A stretch of DNA of 64,000 nt from Mesorhizobium sp. C432A (GTDB lineage Bacteria; Pseudomonadota; Alphaproteobacteria; Rhizobiales; Rhizobiaceae), in the NCBI RefSeq assembly GCF_030323145.1, contig NZ_CP100470.1:1116001-1180000 (forward strand). Direction: 5' to 3'. Position 1 is the first letter of the stretch, and each line of letters opens with the position of its first letter. The notes beneath the pieces are model-generated. The model was not told the DNA's origin, made no database searches, and saw nothing but the letters and a program-made list of their open reading frames with translations. Shown here one piece after another: positions 16,088 through 25,162 of the stretch. The translations under genes and the position numbers were made by a program.

Positions 16088-18613
16088 TCACCCCCGCTTC
16101 AGCACCTTCGCATGCTCGAAGAAATCCGCCCACGGATCGGCCTTCTCCAATTCCTTCAGCGTCGTCTTGTCGCCGATCGGGAAGGAATTCGGCGCTAGCC
16201 CCTTCTCAACCTCCGCCCACGTCACCGGTACCGAGACCGTCGCGCCCTTCTTGGCGCGGGAAGAGTAGGGCGCGACGGTGGTCGAGCCCCTGCCATTGCG
16301 CAGATAGTCGACGAAGATTTTTCCGGTGCGCGCCTTTTTCGACAGCGTCGCCGTGTAGCGGTCGGGCGCGGCCTGCTCCAGCGCCTTGGCGAAATCATGC
16401 GAGAAGGTTTTGACCGCCTCCCAATCCGCCGACGGCTTCAGCGGCACCAGCACGTGATAGCCCTTGCCGCCTGACGGCTTGACGAAATTCGGCAGCGACA
16501 GATCGTCGAGCTTGCCTCTGATGTCGAGCGCGGCCTCGCGCACCGCCTTGACGTCGACGCCTTCGTCGGGATCGAGATCGAAGATGATCTGATCCGGCTT
16601 TTCCAGCTCATCGATCTTGCAGCCCCAGATGTGGACCTCGACCACGCCGTACTGGACCAGAGCGGCAAGGCCGTCGAAATCGCGGATGAACAGGATTTCC
16701 TCGCCATCGGTCGGGTCCTTCATGCGGGCAATCTTGTCGCTCATGCCGGCCGAAGCATGTTTCTGGAAGAAGCGCGGACCGCCGATGCCATCCGGCGCCC
16801 TGACCAGGCTGAGCGGCCGGTTGACGATGAACTGCTCCATGCGCGGCCAGACCAGCGCGTAGTGTTCGAGCAAGTCCTGCTTGGATATTTTTTCCTCGGG
16901 CCACAGCAGCTTGTCGGGATGGGATAGTTTTACGCTGGTCGTGATCGTCGCGGGCGCCTTAGCCCCGGCGGCCTTGCCGGCGCCGCCTGCCGCCGGCTTT
17001 GCCTTGTTTGCCGCCTTCGATGGCTTTTCCTGCACGACTTCCTCCGCCGGCTTGTCCTCGCGCAGTCCCTGGAACGACGCGTGGCGTATTATACGGTCCG
17101 AGGTCCAGCTGCGGAACTCCACTTCGCCGACAAGTTCGGGCCTGACCCAGACCAAACCCTTGCCCTTTGGCACCGCGGCGGCAAACGGCGAGGCGTCTGC
17201 CTTCAGCGCATCGAGTTTTTTCTTCAAATCGGTGGCGCTCCTGGCTGTGAAGCCCGTGCCGACGCGGCCGGCATAGTGGAGCTTGCCGCCCTCGTGGTAG
17301 CCGACCAGCAGCGAACGCAGGCCGCGGCCGGTCTTGTCCGAGGGCAGATACCCGCCGATGACGAATTCCTGGCGGGCCGTGCATTTCGACTTCACCCAGC
17401 TTGGGCCACGGCCGCTGCGGTAGGGCGCATCGGCGCGCTTGGAGACGATGCCTTCAAGGCCCATGCGGCAGGCGTGCTGCAGCATGATCTTGCCGGGCTC
17501 GGCGAAATGGTCGCTGAAGCGGACGGGGGCATTTTCGGCCGTCTCGCCGAGCAGCTCCTGCAGCGCCTGCTTGCGCTCGACCAGCGGCTCGCGGCGCAAA
17601 TCGTTGCCGTCAAGCCGCATAAGGTCGAACACATAGTAGGTGAAGCGGTCGGTTCGATTGGCGGAGAGATCCTGCTGAAGCAGCGAGAAAGACGAAACGC
17701 CGCTGTCGGCGAGCACGACGATCTCGCCGTCGATGATGGCGTCGCTGCATTTCAGCTGGGCCAGTTCCGCGACGATCTCAGGGCCGAATTTCTCCGTCCA
17801 GTCGAGGCCGGTGCGGGTCAGCAGCCGCACCTCCGTGCCGGCGATCTGCGCCTGCATGCGGTACCCGTCGAACTTGACCTCATGCAGCCAGTCCTCGCCG
17901 GGCGGCGCCTCGCGCTCCAGCGTCGCCAGTTGCGGCTCGACGAAGTCGAGGCGCTTGCCGGCTTTCGCCTTGCTGGATGCCGCAGGCTTGTTGGAGTGCG
18001 AGACCTTCGGCTTCTTGCCGTCGGCGGTCTTGCCTTCCGCGACCTCTTCGATGGTCAGGCCGGACTTCACCGATTTCGGTGCGTCCTTCAGGATATCCTC
18101 GCCGGGGCGGGCGGCGGCATCGTCGGATTTGATCAGCAGCCAGTTGTCGCGCTTTTCGCCCGGGCGGGGTCTTAATCTGACCAGATGCCACCGCCCATTC
18201 AGCTTCTGGCCGTTGAGTTCGAAGTCGATATGGCCCTTCTTCATCGCCTTGGCCGGGTCGATCTCGGGCGTCCATGTGCCTTCGTCCCAGACGATGACGG
18301 TGCCGCCGCCATACTCGCCCTTGGGAATGGTGCCCTCGAAGCCGGCATAGTCGATCGGGTGGTCCTCGACATGCACGGCCAGCCGCTTTTCGTGCGGGTC
18401 GAGGCTCGGGCCCCGCGTCACCGCCCAGCTCCACAACACGCCCTCATGCTCGAGGCGGAAATCATAGTGCAGCCTGGTCGCGTCGTGCTTCTGGACGACG
18501 AAGATGCCGCCGGGCTGCTTGCCGCGCGCGACCTTGCCCGCCGGCTCGGCCGTCTTCTTGAAATCGCGCTTGGACTGATATTGTTCGAGGCTGGCCACGG
18601 CGCCGACCCTCAA
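16088..18613 (-). CDS. ligD: ATP-dependent DNA ligase LigD (3'-phosphoesterase, ligase and polymerase domains)
   Basis: The 841-residue protein has three parts. The phosphoesterase domain (~10-190) contains FVVQKHDATRLHYDFRLE and GEYGGGTVIVWDEG. The ATP-dependent ligase domain (~220-520) has the KFDGYR nucleotidyl-transfer motif near residue 246. The primase/polymerase domain (~560-835) has FDLDPDEGVD near 678. This order, PE-LIG-POL, is that of rhizobial LigD. With Ku it repairs double-strand breaks by non-homologous end joining. Its start overlaps the stop of ku by 4 bases. A Lys/Ala-rich linker at ~525-555 joins ligase and polymerase domains. Confidence 0.96.
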   Translation of the reverse strand: MRVGAVASLEQYQSKRDFKKTAEPAGKVARGKQPGGIFVVQKHDATRLHYDFRLEHEGVLWSWAVTRGPSLDPHEKRLAVHVEDHPIDYAGFEGTIPKGEYGGGTVIVWDEGTWTPEIDPAKAMKKGHIDFELNGQKLNGRWHLVRLRPRPGEKRDNWLLIKSDDAAARPGEDILKDAPKSVKSGLTIEEVAEGKTADGKKPKVSHSNKPAASSKAKAGKRLDFVEPQLATLEREAPPGEDWLHEVKFDGYRMQAQIAGTEVRLLTRTGLDWTEKFGPEIVAELAQLKCSDAIIDGEIVVLADSGVSSFSLLQQDLSANRTDRFTYYVFDLMRLDGNDLRREPLVERKQALQELLGETAENAPVRFSDHFAEPGKIMLQHACRMGLEGIVSKRADAPYRSGRGPSWVKSKCTARQEFVIGGYLPSDKTGRGLRSLLVGYHEGGKLHYAGRVGTGFTARSATDLKKKLDALKADASPFAAAVPKGKGLVWVRPELVGEVEFRSWTSDRIIRHASFQGLREDKPAEEVVQEKPSKAANKAKPAAGGAGKAAGAKAPATITTSVKLSHPDKLLWPEEKISKQDLLEHYALVWPRMEQFIVNRPLSLVRAPDGIGGPRFFQKHASAGMSDKIARMKDPTDGEEILFIRDFDGLAALVQYGVVEVHIWGCKIDELEKPDQIIFDLDPDEGVDVKAVREAALDIRGKLDDLSLPNFVKPSGGKGYHVLVPLKPSADWEAVKTFSHDFAKALEQAAPDRYTATLSKKARTGKIFVDYLRNGRGSTTVAPYSSRAKKGATVSVPVTWAEVEKGLAPNSFPIGDKTTLKELEKADPWADFFEHAKVLKRG

Positions 18614-19476
18614 GCCGACTTGCGCTTGGGCGCAGAAGCTTTCGCCTTGCCGCTTTTTGCCGCCGGCTTGGCCTTCTTCGCCGGGCCTTCCGCCTGGCCG
18701 CCATCGGACAGGCTCTTCTTCAGCGCGTCGAACAGATTGACGACATTGGACGGCTTGGGCGCGGCCTGCGCTTTCGGAGCCTTCTTGCCGGCCTTCTTGG
18801 CGCGGATCAGTTCGAGCAGCGCGTCCTCATACTTGTCCTCGAATGTCGACGGATCGAACTTCCCCTTCTTCTTGTCGATGATGCGTTCGGCCATATCGGT
18901 CATCTCCTGGTCGGTCTTCACCGCCTTGATGTCGCCGAAGATGCTCTCCGGCTCCCGCACCGTGTTGCCGTACCGCAAGGTGGTCAGCACCATGCCTTTG
19001 CCGCGCGGCTCGATCACCACGGGCCGCTCGCGGCTATAGAGCACGACGCGCGCCAGCCCGGCCATCTTCTTGTCCGCCATGGCATCGCGAATGACGGCAA
19101 AGGCCTCCTCCGACACCTTGTCGGCGGGCGTGACATAATAGGGCGTGTCGAGATAGATCTGCTCTATCGAGGCTTTGTCGACGAAGCCGTCCAGCGCCAT
19201 CGTGTGCGAGGACTCGATCTGCACCGCTTCGATCTCTTCGTCCTCGATATGGACGAACTCACCGGGGCTCACCTCATAGCCCCTGATCTCGTCGCCATCG
19301 CCCAGCGGCTTGCCGGTTTCAGAATCGACATAGATGCGCTTGACCGTGTTGCCGGTCTTGCGGTTGAGCACCCGGAACGAAACTTTTTCGGCGTGGGTGA
19401 CGACGTTGGTCAGTTCGACAGCGCAGGTGACCAGCGACAGTTTCAGATAGCCCTTCCAGGCGGGGCGAGGTGCCAT
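18610..19476 (-). CDS. ku: Non-homologous end joining protein Ku
   Basis: Starting at 19476 behind a CAGGAG site, the protein is 288 residues. It opens with the family signature APRPAWKGYLKLSLVTCAVELTNV and contains the Ku core beta-barrel (VKRIYVDSETGKPL, GYEVSPGEFVHIEDEE, IEQIYLDTPYYVTPADK). It ends in a Lys/Ala-rich tail, as bacterial Ku does, which helps DNA threading and LigD recruitment. The frame is open to 19734, but the extension lacks Ku similarity. Gene order ku-ligD with a 4-base overlap makes one operon. Confidence 0.96.
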   Translation of the reverse strand: MAPRPAWKGYLKLSLVTCAVELTNVVTHAEKVSFRVLNRKTGNTVKRIYVDSETGKPLGDGDEIRGYEVSPGEFVHIEDEEIEAVQIESSHTMALDGFVDKASIEQIYLDTPYYVTPADKVSEEAFAVIRDAMADKKMAGLARVVLYSRERPVVIEPRGKGMVLTTLRYGNTVREPESIFGDIKAVKTDQEMTDMAERIIDKKKGKFDPSTFEDKYEDALLELIRAKKAGKKAPKAQAAPKPSNVVNLFDALKKSLSDGGQAEGPAKKAKPAAKSGKAKASAPKRKSA

Positions 19477-19830
19477 GGCGAACTCCTGCGCGATGCGGTT
19501 CAAGCGAGAACGGGCAAGGCCCGTTCCGGTTCCGGGCGCGCAACCAGGGGCATTTCGGCAGCGAGCGTGGAAATTTCGAGAGGCTCGCCAAATCTGAAAC
19601 AGAACCGCGCTCAAGCGACATCCAGACGAAACATATGTGATGCAAAAGTCACAATGCCGGAAATGGCGACGAACCACACCGAAAGACCCCCAAACAGCCG
19701 CATTCCGGCCACGAAGCATGGGGTTTTCGACCAAAGATTAACATCGTGTTCACCGACTATTCACGCCTCGACGCTATGATCCCCGCAATCGGACGGGACA
19801 TCCGAAAATCGGGACAGGGACTTGAGTAAA
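19477..19830. other. Upstream region of ku, no gene seen
   Basis: This ~350-base interval between ku and the small frame at 19831 holds no convincing gene. The antisense extension of the ku frame through it lacks homology. An AT-richer part (about 19610-19760) probably contains the ku promoter. I see no paired palindromic repeats here. Confidence 0.5.
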
Positions 19831-19971
19831 ATGAAATTCTGGGGCCACATCGCCGGCTATGCCGCCGCCATCCGCGAGTTCATCGCGCCGACCTATCGAC
19901 CGGAGCGCTACTACATGCGCGGCCCGGGTCCGGCCTGCGCCCGTCGCGGCAGCTCGCTCGGCGCGCATTGA
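19831..19971 (+). CDS. Possible 46-residue hypothetical protein
   Basis: A short frame from ATG 19831 encodes MKFWGHIAGYAAAIREFIAP, then TYRPERYYMRGPGPACARRG and a short tail. Codon use is GC3-rich like real genes, and aromatic and basic residues alternate. There is only a weak ribosome site (GGGACTTGAG) and no family is recognised. It may be a real small protein. Confidence 0.4.
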   Translation: MKFWGHIAGYAAAIREFIAPTYRPERYYMRGPGPACARRGSSLGAH

Positions 19972-20150
19972 TCATGACATTCGAAACGCGTCACGACAGC
20001 CGGATCTGCAGACCGGAGGCCGATCCCCGCGCAACCACCTATCGCGCCGAGCGCCCCGCGCTGGCCGCGAGAAGCCGTGCGACAACGCCGCGACTTTGAT
20101 CCCGCTGCCGGCGGGCTTAGTGTCTGAAGACACAAGCTGCCGGACGTCCC

Positions 20151-20576
20151 GTGACTTCTTCTCCTGAACCCTTCGATGCCAGCCAGCCATTGATCGTTTT
20201 CGACGGCGTCTGCGTGCTGTGCTCGGGCTTCGTACGCACGGTGGTCGGGCTCGACCGCAAAAACCGCTTCCGCTTCGCCACGGCGCAGTCGCCCTTCGGC
20301 GAGGCGCTGTTCCAGAGATACGGGCTGCGCACCGACAGCTACGAGACCAATCTGGTCCTTGTCGGCGGCGCTCCCTTCATGCGGCTGGACAGTTTCATCG
20401 CGGTGATGGCCGAACTCGGCTGGCCGTGGCGGGCGGCGAAAGCGCTGCTGCTCATCCCGCGCCCCTTGCGTGACTGGCTCTACGAACGCATCGCCAAAAA
20501 CCGCTACGCCATGTTCGGCCGCAAGGACAGTTGCGAGATCCCGTCCGCCGCGATACGTGCGCGCATGATCGGCTAG
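20151..20576 (+). CDS. DCC-family thiol-disulfide oxidoreductase-like protein (DUF393)
   Basis: The 141-residue protein contains the hallmark IVFDGVCVLCSGFV (residues 14-27), whose DGxCxxC motif names the DCC family, then FRFATAQSPFGEALF and the C-terminal DWLYERIAKNRYAMFGRKDSCEIP. The fold is predicted thioredoxin-like; substrates are unknown. It stands alone on the plus strand between a possible small gene and a broken oxidoreductase gene. The start at 20151 gives the usual length. Confidence 0.9.
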   Translation: MTSSPEPFDASQPLIVFDGVCVLCSGFVRTVVGLDRKNRFRFATAQSPFGEALFQRYGLRTDSYETNLVLVGGAPFMRLDSFIAVMAELGWPWRAAKALLLIPRPLRDWLYERIAKNRYAMFGRKDSCEIPSAAIRARMIG

Positions 20577-20638
20577 TCGCATGTCACCCAAAACTGACCT
20601 CGGTTCTGGGGAAAACGACATACGCAAAAAGAGCGGCG

Positions 20639-20850
20639 ATGAGGCTTCTGGTCGTTGGCGGCTATGGCATTTTCGGCGGCCGCATCGTGCAATTGCTGGA
20701 GAGCGAGCCACGCCTGATCCTGCTCGTCGCCGGGCGCTCACTGGGCAAGGCCGAGGCCTGGTGCAAAACCCGCACCGGCGCGGCGGCGCCGCTCGTGCCG
20801 GCGCGCTTCGGTCGCAACGGCGACGTCGCGCAAGGCCGGCCTGTTCGTTC
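20639..20850 (+). pseudogene. N-terminal remnant of a saccharopine dehydrogenase-like gene
   Basis: From ATG 20639 the frame gives MRLLVVGGYGIFGGRIVQLL, then LILLVAGRSLGKAEAWCKT and PARFGRNGDVAQ. This is the NAD(P)-binding start of a saccharopine-dehydrogenase-type or NmrA-like oxidoreductase. Similarity stops at about 20840, where the sequence runs into the 3' end of the opposite-strand RidA gene (stop at 20856). The rest of the ~370-residue protein is missing, so this looks like a deletion remnant. Confidence 0.7.
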
Positions 20851-20855
20851 GCGCC

Positions 20856-21317
20856 TCAGTCCGGCAGCGCCGCGACGGCGACGATCTCGATGACGATGTC
20901 TGCCTGGGCAAGCGCTGCGACGCCGATTACCTCCGAAGGCGGCGGATTGTTGTCGCTACAATGCTTCGGACAATGCTCGGCGAAAAACGCGTCCAGCACG
21001 TCGAGACGAAAATTAGGCGAGCTGAGGACGCCGCCGTCGGGAAATGGCCCTTTGACGAAAAAGGTCAGCCTGATGAGATGGTCGAGCCCGCTGCCAAGTT
21101 CTTCCAGATCCGATTTGATGTTGCCGAGAACTTCCCGCCACTGCGCCGCGGCATCGCCAGCGAAGCCGCCACCCTTCTTGCCGGCCGGATCGTAGTCAGC
21201 CGATGTCGCGGTGTTGCCGCAGAGATAGACGGTGCCTTTCGCACCGCTGACGACCGTGCCTTTGCCCCATGGCATCAACCGGCCGTTCTTGAATTTCTTG
21301 TGGGTCACGAGTTCCAT
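20856..21317 (-). CDS. RidA-family (YjgF/UK114) protein
   Basis: The start at 21317 (153 residues) follows a GGGAGAAGAG site. The protein MELVTHKKFKNGRLMPWGKGT, then GTVYLCGNTATSAD, AAQWREVLGNIKSDLEELG, LIRLTFFVKG and ALAQADIVIEIVAVAA follows the RidA-like fold. Classical RidA hydrolyses reactive enamine/imine intermediates, but the catalytic Arg region (usually near the C terminus, PxARxxV) is replaced here by PPPSEVIGVAALAQAD. It may thus be a non-deaminating subgroup. Its 3' end abuts the truncated oxidoreductase gene. Confidence 0.85.
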   Translation of the reverse strand: MELVTHKKFKNGRLMPWGKGTVVSGAKGTVYLCGNTATSADYDPAGKKGGGFAGDAAAQWREVLGNIKSDLEELGSGLDHLIRLTFFVKGPFPDGGVLSSPNFRLDVLDAFFAEHCPKHCSDNNPPPSEVIGVAALAQADIVIEIVAVAALPD

Positions 21318-21552
21318 TCTCTTCTCCCATGCCTCGTGTGACGTGCCCGCCAACGACCGAGGATAGTGCTGTGCGGAGCCACGGCCAGTCCGCTGCCGGT
21401 CATCCGCCAGCAGACGGAGGAACATCTGGTCCTTGCGAAATCTCCTGGCGGAGGCGAAAGTTTTTTCTGAAGCCCGTCGAAATCGGCCGCCGCCGCGCGA
21501 CATACGTCTGGCCCCGCTAGGACGCGGCCTTCGAAACCACGGGAGAAGACCC

Positions 21553-21921
21553 ATGCGATACATGCTTTTGATCAACAGCGACGAAGCCGCGCAGGCGAAC
21601 ACGCCAATCGAGAAGGCTCAGCAGATGAGCGCAGCATATGCCGCCTATACCGAAGCGTTGAAGAAATCCGGCGCATGGCTCGCCGGCGAACGGTTGCGCC
21701 CGACCCAGGCGACCACCTCGGTGCGAATCACAGACGGCAAGACCAACGTGATCGACGGCCCCTATGCCGACACCAAGGAGCAGCTTGCCGGCTTCTACAT
21801 GATCGAGGCGGCCGATATCGATACCGCCATCGACTGGGCGGCGCGCTGTCCGGCGGCGAGCGCCGGCACGGTCGAGTTGCGGCCGATCTGGGAAATGGCC
21901 GACTACATGCCCAAGAAATGA
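21553..21921 (+). CDS. YciI/DGPF-domain protein, ECF42 partner
   Basis: The 122-residue protein starts at ATG 21553 with MRYMLLINSDEAAQANTP and contains the DGPY motif (VIDGPYADTKEQLAGFYMIEA). It then has IDWAARCPAASAGTVELRPIWEM. This is the YciI-like DGPF family. These genes are conserved directly upstream of group ECF42 sigma factors, as here (7 bases between stop and next ATG). A GGGAGAAGAC site precedes the start. The protein probably acts in the same stress response; its biochemical activity is unknown. Confidence 0.9.
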   Translation: MRYMLLINSDEAAQANTPIEKAQQMSAAYAAYTEALKKSGAWLAGERLRPTQATTSVRITDGKTNVIDGPYADTKEQLAGFYMIEAADIDTAIDWAARCPAASAGTVELRPIWEMADYMPKK

Positions 21922-21928
21922 CACCGTG

Positions 21929-23173
21929 ATGGACAATCGCCCGGAGATCGCGCGGGCGGCGGCCGAAGCGGCCGCCCGGCAGAGTTACGGCAAGCTGGTC
22001 GCCTGGCTAGCGGCGCGCACCCGCGACGTGGCCGGCGCCGAGGACGCGCTGGCCGAGGCCTTCGCCGCGGCGCTGGAGCGCTGGCCACAGACCGGCGTGC
22101 CCGACAAGCCGGAAGCATGGCTGCTGGCCGTGGCGCGCCGGCGGCGCGTCGACGCGGTGCGCCGTCGGCTGACCAGCGAGGCGAGCCGCGACCATCTCAA
22201 GCTGATGGCCGAGGAGATGGAGGCGAGCATGGAAGACGAAGACCTTCCCGACGAACGTCTCAGGCTGATGTTTGCCTGTGCGCATCCGGCGATCGAAGCC
22301 AGCGTGCGGGCGCCGCTGATCCTGCAGACCATTCTGGGTTTCGACGCGGCGACGATCGCCTCGGCCTTCCTGGTTTCGCCGGCGACGATGGGCCAGCGTC
22401 TGGTGCGCGCCAAGAGCCGCATCCGCGAGATCGGCATTCCGTTCCGCGTGCCGGATCGCGCCGAACTCGGCGAGCGGCTGGGAACGGTGCTGGAAGCGAT
22501 CTACGCGGCTTTCGCCGAAGGCTGGACCGACCCGGCAGGGACCGAGACGAGAGCGCGCAATCTGGCGACCGAAGGCATCTGGCTCGGGCGGCTGGTGGCA
22601 TCGCTGATGCCGGACGAACCGGAAGCGCTCGGCCTGCTGGCGCTGATGCTGTTTGCCGAGGCGCGCCGCCCGGCGCGGCGCGATGCGGCTGGAGATTATG
22701 TGCCGCTCGCCGGCCAGGATTGCCGTCTTTGGGATCACGCGCTGATCGACGAAGCCGAGGCGCTGCTGGGCCACGCCGCCACCATGGGCGTCATCGGCCG
22801 CTACCAGCTCGAAGCGGCGGTACAATCGGTGCATGCGACGCGGCGACGGACCGGCCAAACCGATTGGGCGGCGATCCGTAACTTCTACGATGCGCTGTCG
22901 GCGATATCAGGCTCGCCGGTGATTTCGATCAACCGCGCCGTGGCGATTGCCGAGGCCGAAGGGGCGGCGGCAGGACTGGCGGCGCTCTACGTGCTGGGCG
23001 ACGACAAGCGGCTCAACGACTATCAGCCCTATTGGGCCGCTCGCGCCGGCCTGCTGGCCAGGCTCGGCAATGCGGCGCAAGCGGTCGAAGCCTATGACCG
23101 GGCGATCGGCCTTGAACGCGACCCCGCCGTGCGCCGCTTCCTGCAGGCGAAACGGGCGATCCTGCGAAATTGA
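21929..23173 (+). CDS. ECF42-type RNA polymerase sigma factor with TPR-like C-terminal extension
   Basis: The protein is 414 residues from ATG 21929. The first ~180 residues carry the sigma regions: region 2 (YGKLVAWLAARTRDVAGAED and PDKPEAWLLAVARRRRVDAVRR) and region 4 (LGFDAATIASAFLVSPATMGQRLVRAKSRIR). The long C-terminal part (~190-414: IYAAFAEGWTD, EALGLLALMLFAEARRPAR, GRYQLEAAVQSVH and YDRAIGLERDPAVRRFLQAKR) is the TPR-like extension typical of ECF42. No anti-sigma factor is adjacent, which is usual for this group. It is co-transcribed with the YciI-like gene. Confidence 0.93.
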   Translation: MDNRPEIARAAAEAAARQSYGKLVAWLAARTRDVAGAEDALAEAFAAALERWPQTGVPDKPEAWLLAVARRRRVDAVRRRLTSEASRDHLKLMAEEMEASMEDEDLPDERLRLMFACAHPAIEASVRAPLILQTILGFDAATIASAFLVSPATMGQRLVRAKSRIREIGIPFRVPDRAELGERLGTVLEAIYAAFAEGWTDPAGTETRARNLATEGIWLGRLVASLMPDEPEALGLLALMLFAEARRPARRDAAGDYVPLAGQDCRLWDHALIDEAEALLGHAATMGVIGRYQLEAAVQSVHATRRRTGQTDWAAIRNFYDALSAISGSPVISINRAVAIAEAEGAAAGLAALYVLGDDKRLNDYQPYWAARAGLLARLGNAAQAVEAYDRAIGLERDPAVRRFLQAKRAILRN

Positions 23174-23182
23174 AGCGTCCGT

Positions 23183-23809
23183 TCAGGCCGGCCACATTTC
23201 ATGCGTGGTGTTGAGCCGTTTCATCAGCGGATGCGCGCGCAGCGCCGACCATAAGCGTTCGATGTTCGGCCAGTCGGCTCGCGCCTTGTCCATATCGGGG
23301 TGCCAGGCCACCAGCATGACGAGGTAGATGTCGGCCAGCGACATCGCGTCGCCGACCAGCCAGCCGCGCCCCTCGAGGGCTGCATCGACAATGGCGAAGC
23401 CGCGGTCCATCTCGGCAATGGCTGCCTGCTTGACGGCTTTCTTGCCGTCGGCATCGGTGGTGTAGCGATGGGCATAGTAGAGGCGCAGGATGGCGGGGTA
23501 GAGCACCGATGACATGAACGCCATCCAGCGCAGGAAACCGGCGCGATCCGGCGATCCGGCGGCCGGCGCCAGACCCGCCTCCGGATGGCGCTCGGCAAGC
23601 AGGATGCAGATCGCCGCCGATTCGGTTATCGATTGACCGTTGGGCAAGGTCAGCACCGGAACCTGGTTCAACGGGCTGATGTCGAGGAAAGCCGGGTCCG
23701 GCGGATCCTTCTTCGGCACATCGATCTGGTCGAATTGCGCGTTTGCCAGCGCCAATGCGGCCTCGACGACAAAACCGCCGCTGCCTGGGCGCGTGTAAAG
23801 CTTGTACAT
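23183..23809 (-). CDS. Glutathione S-transferase family protein
   Basis: The 208-residue protein has an N-terminal thioredoxin-like domain (MYKLYTRPGSGGFVVEAALA, NQVPVLTLPNGQSITESAAI with the conserved Pro and ES glutathione-binding pair). It also has a helical C-terminal domain (LYPAILRLYYAHRY, LVGDAMSLADIYLVML). It is cytoplasmic, and the electrophilic substrate is unknown. The start at 23809 gives the usual GST length. It converges with the sigma factor gene (10 bases between stops). Confidence 0.92.
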   Translation of the reverse strand: MYKLYTRPGSGGFVVEAALALANAQFDQIDVPKKDPPDPAFLDISPLNQVPVLTLPNGQSITESAAICILLAERHPEAGLAPAAGSPDRAGFLRWMAFMSSVLYPAILRLYYAHRYTTDADGKKAVKQAAIAEMDRGFAIVDAALEGRGWLVGDAMSLADIYLVMLVAWHPDMDKARADWPNIERLWSALRAHPLMKRLNTTHEMWPA

Positions 23810-23935
23810 GTGATTCTCCCCCTGCCCGCGCGAAGCAGGCCGGGGCGATTTGACCCTGAAGCCGCCTCCCGCTCAAGCCGGTGGCGGACGCCACGGCCGG
23901 GTTTTCTGCGGTCCAGCCATGAGACTTCCGATGTC

Positions 23936-23993
23936 GGAGGGACAGCACCCCCGATGCCCGGCAGGGCAGAGGGGGGTGCGAAGGATCGCCGCC
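23936..23993. repeat. Single family B repeat copy
   Basis: A solo, partly degraded copy (GGAGGGACAGCACCCCCGAT, then GCCCGGCAGGGCAGAG and GGGGGTGCGAAGGATCGCC) lies downstream of cysK. The hairpin arm ATCTCCCCC is missing, so it looks like a remnant of a former pair. Confidence 0.55.
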
Positions 23994-24008
23994 TATCCAG
24001 TTAAGACG

Positions 24009-24983
24009 TTAAGCCCCCAGCCCGTCGAACAGGATCGTCGACAGATAGCGCTCGGCGAAGGACGGGATGATCACCACCAGGTTCTTGCCCTTGTTCTCCG
24101 GCCGCGACCCGACGGCGATGGCGGCCTGCAGGGCAGCGCCCGACGAGATGCCGACCGGCACGCCTTCAAGGCGGGCGACGAGGCGGGCGTTGGCGACCGA
24201 ATCCTCGTTGGAGACCTTGACGATCTCGTCATAGATCGAGGTGTCGAGGATCTTGGGCGCAAAGCCGGCGCCGATGCCTTGGATCTTGTGCGGGCCGGGC
24301 TGGCCGCCCGACAGCACCGGCGAGGCCTCCGGCTCGACGGCGACGACATGCACCGAGGGCTTGCGTTGCTTCAGCACCTGGCCGACGCCGGTGATCGTGC
24401 CGCCGGTACCGATGCCGGCGACGAAGATGTCGACCCCGCCATCGGTGTCGTTCCAGATCTCCTCGGCGGTGGTGCGGCGGTGGATCTCCGGGTTGGCCGG
24501 GTTTTCGAACTGCTGCGGGATGACGGCGTCAGGCAGGGTGGCGGCCAATTCGTCGGCCTTGGCGATGGCGCCCTTCATGCCTTTCGGCCCTTCCGTCAGC
24601 ACCAGTTCGGCGCCGAGCAGCGCCAGCATCTTGCGGCGCTCCACCGACATGGTTTCGGGCATGGTCAGGATCAGCTTGTAGCCCTTGGCGGCGGCGGCGA
24701 AGGCGAGCGCGATGCCGGTATTCCCCGAGGTCGGCTCGATCAGCGTCGTCTTGCCGGGTTTGATCCGGCCCGACGCTTCCAGCGCCTCGATCATGGAAAC
24801 GCCGATGCGGTCCTTGACCGAGGCGATCGGATTGAAGAATTCGAGCTTGGCAAGAAGGTTGGCAACGACGCCCTTCTCCTTGGCGAACTTGTCGAGCCGC
24901 ACCAGCGGCGTGTCGCCGATCGTCTCGGTGATCGAGTTGTAGACACGGCCGCGGCCGGGCACGCGCGCGGAAGGCTTGTTCAT
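24009..24983 (-). CDS. cysK: Cysteine synthase A (O-acetylserine sulfhydrylase)
   Basis: The start at 24983 (324 residues, [20 protein letters not shown]) is preferred over 24998 because a GGGAG site lies just before it. PLP-enzyme motifs are [13 protein letters not shown] (Schiff-base Lys), [24 protein letters not shown] and [11 protein letters not shown]. The enzyme makes cysteine from O-acetylserine and sulfide. With the transsulfuration pair at 54274-56885 the cell has both routes to cysteine. The gene is alone on the minus strand. Confidence 0.96.
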   Translation of the reverse strand: MNKPSARVPGRGRVYNSITETIGDTPLVRLDKFAKEKGVVANLLAKLEFFNPIASVKDRIGVSMIEALEASGRIKPGKTTLIEPTSGNTGIALAFAAAAKGYKLILTMPETMSVERRKMLALLGAELVLTEGPKGMKGAIAKADELAATLPDAVIPQQFENPANPEIHRRTTAEEIWNDTDGGVDIFVAGIGTGGTITGVGQVLKQRKPSVHVVAVEPEASPVLSGGQPGPHKIQGIGAGFAPKILDTSIYDEIVKVSNEDSVANARLVARLEGVPVGISSGAALQAAIAVGSRPENKGKNLVVIIPSFAERYLSTILFDGLGA

Positions 24984-25162
24984 TGGTTTCGCTCCCAAAT
25001 CAGATCAGGCAATTGGCGTCGGCGGACAGAATAGGGCTTTCGCCCGCGCAAGATAGGCTGCCGGCCGAAAATATCGAGTGGGCCGCTTGCTGAAAACGCT
25101 TGTCCCCTCAAGCCGCATTTTCCGGATGGACCGATCGGCGGAATGGATGGGCCTGAACCGAT

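Noticed and set aside
17081..18175. A 364-codon plus-strand frame opposite ligD
   Set aside because: Shadow of ligD; composition is Ala/Gly/Arg-rich and no motif is seen.
24984..25162. SAM or other riboswitch near cysK
   Set aside because: I found no conserved riboswitch core or matching stem pattern in the short leader.
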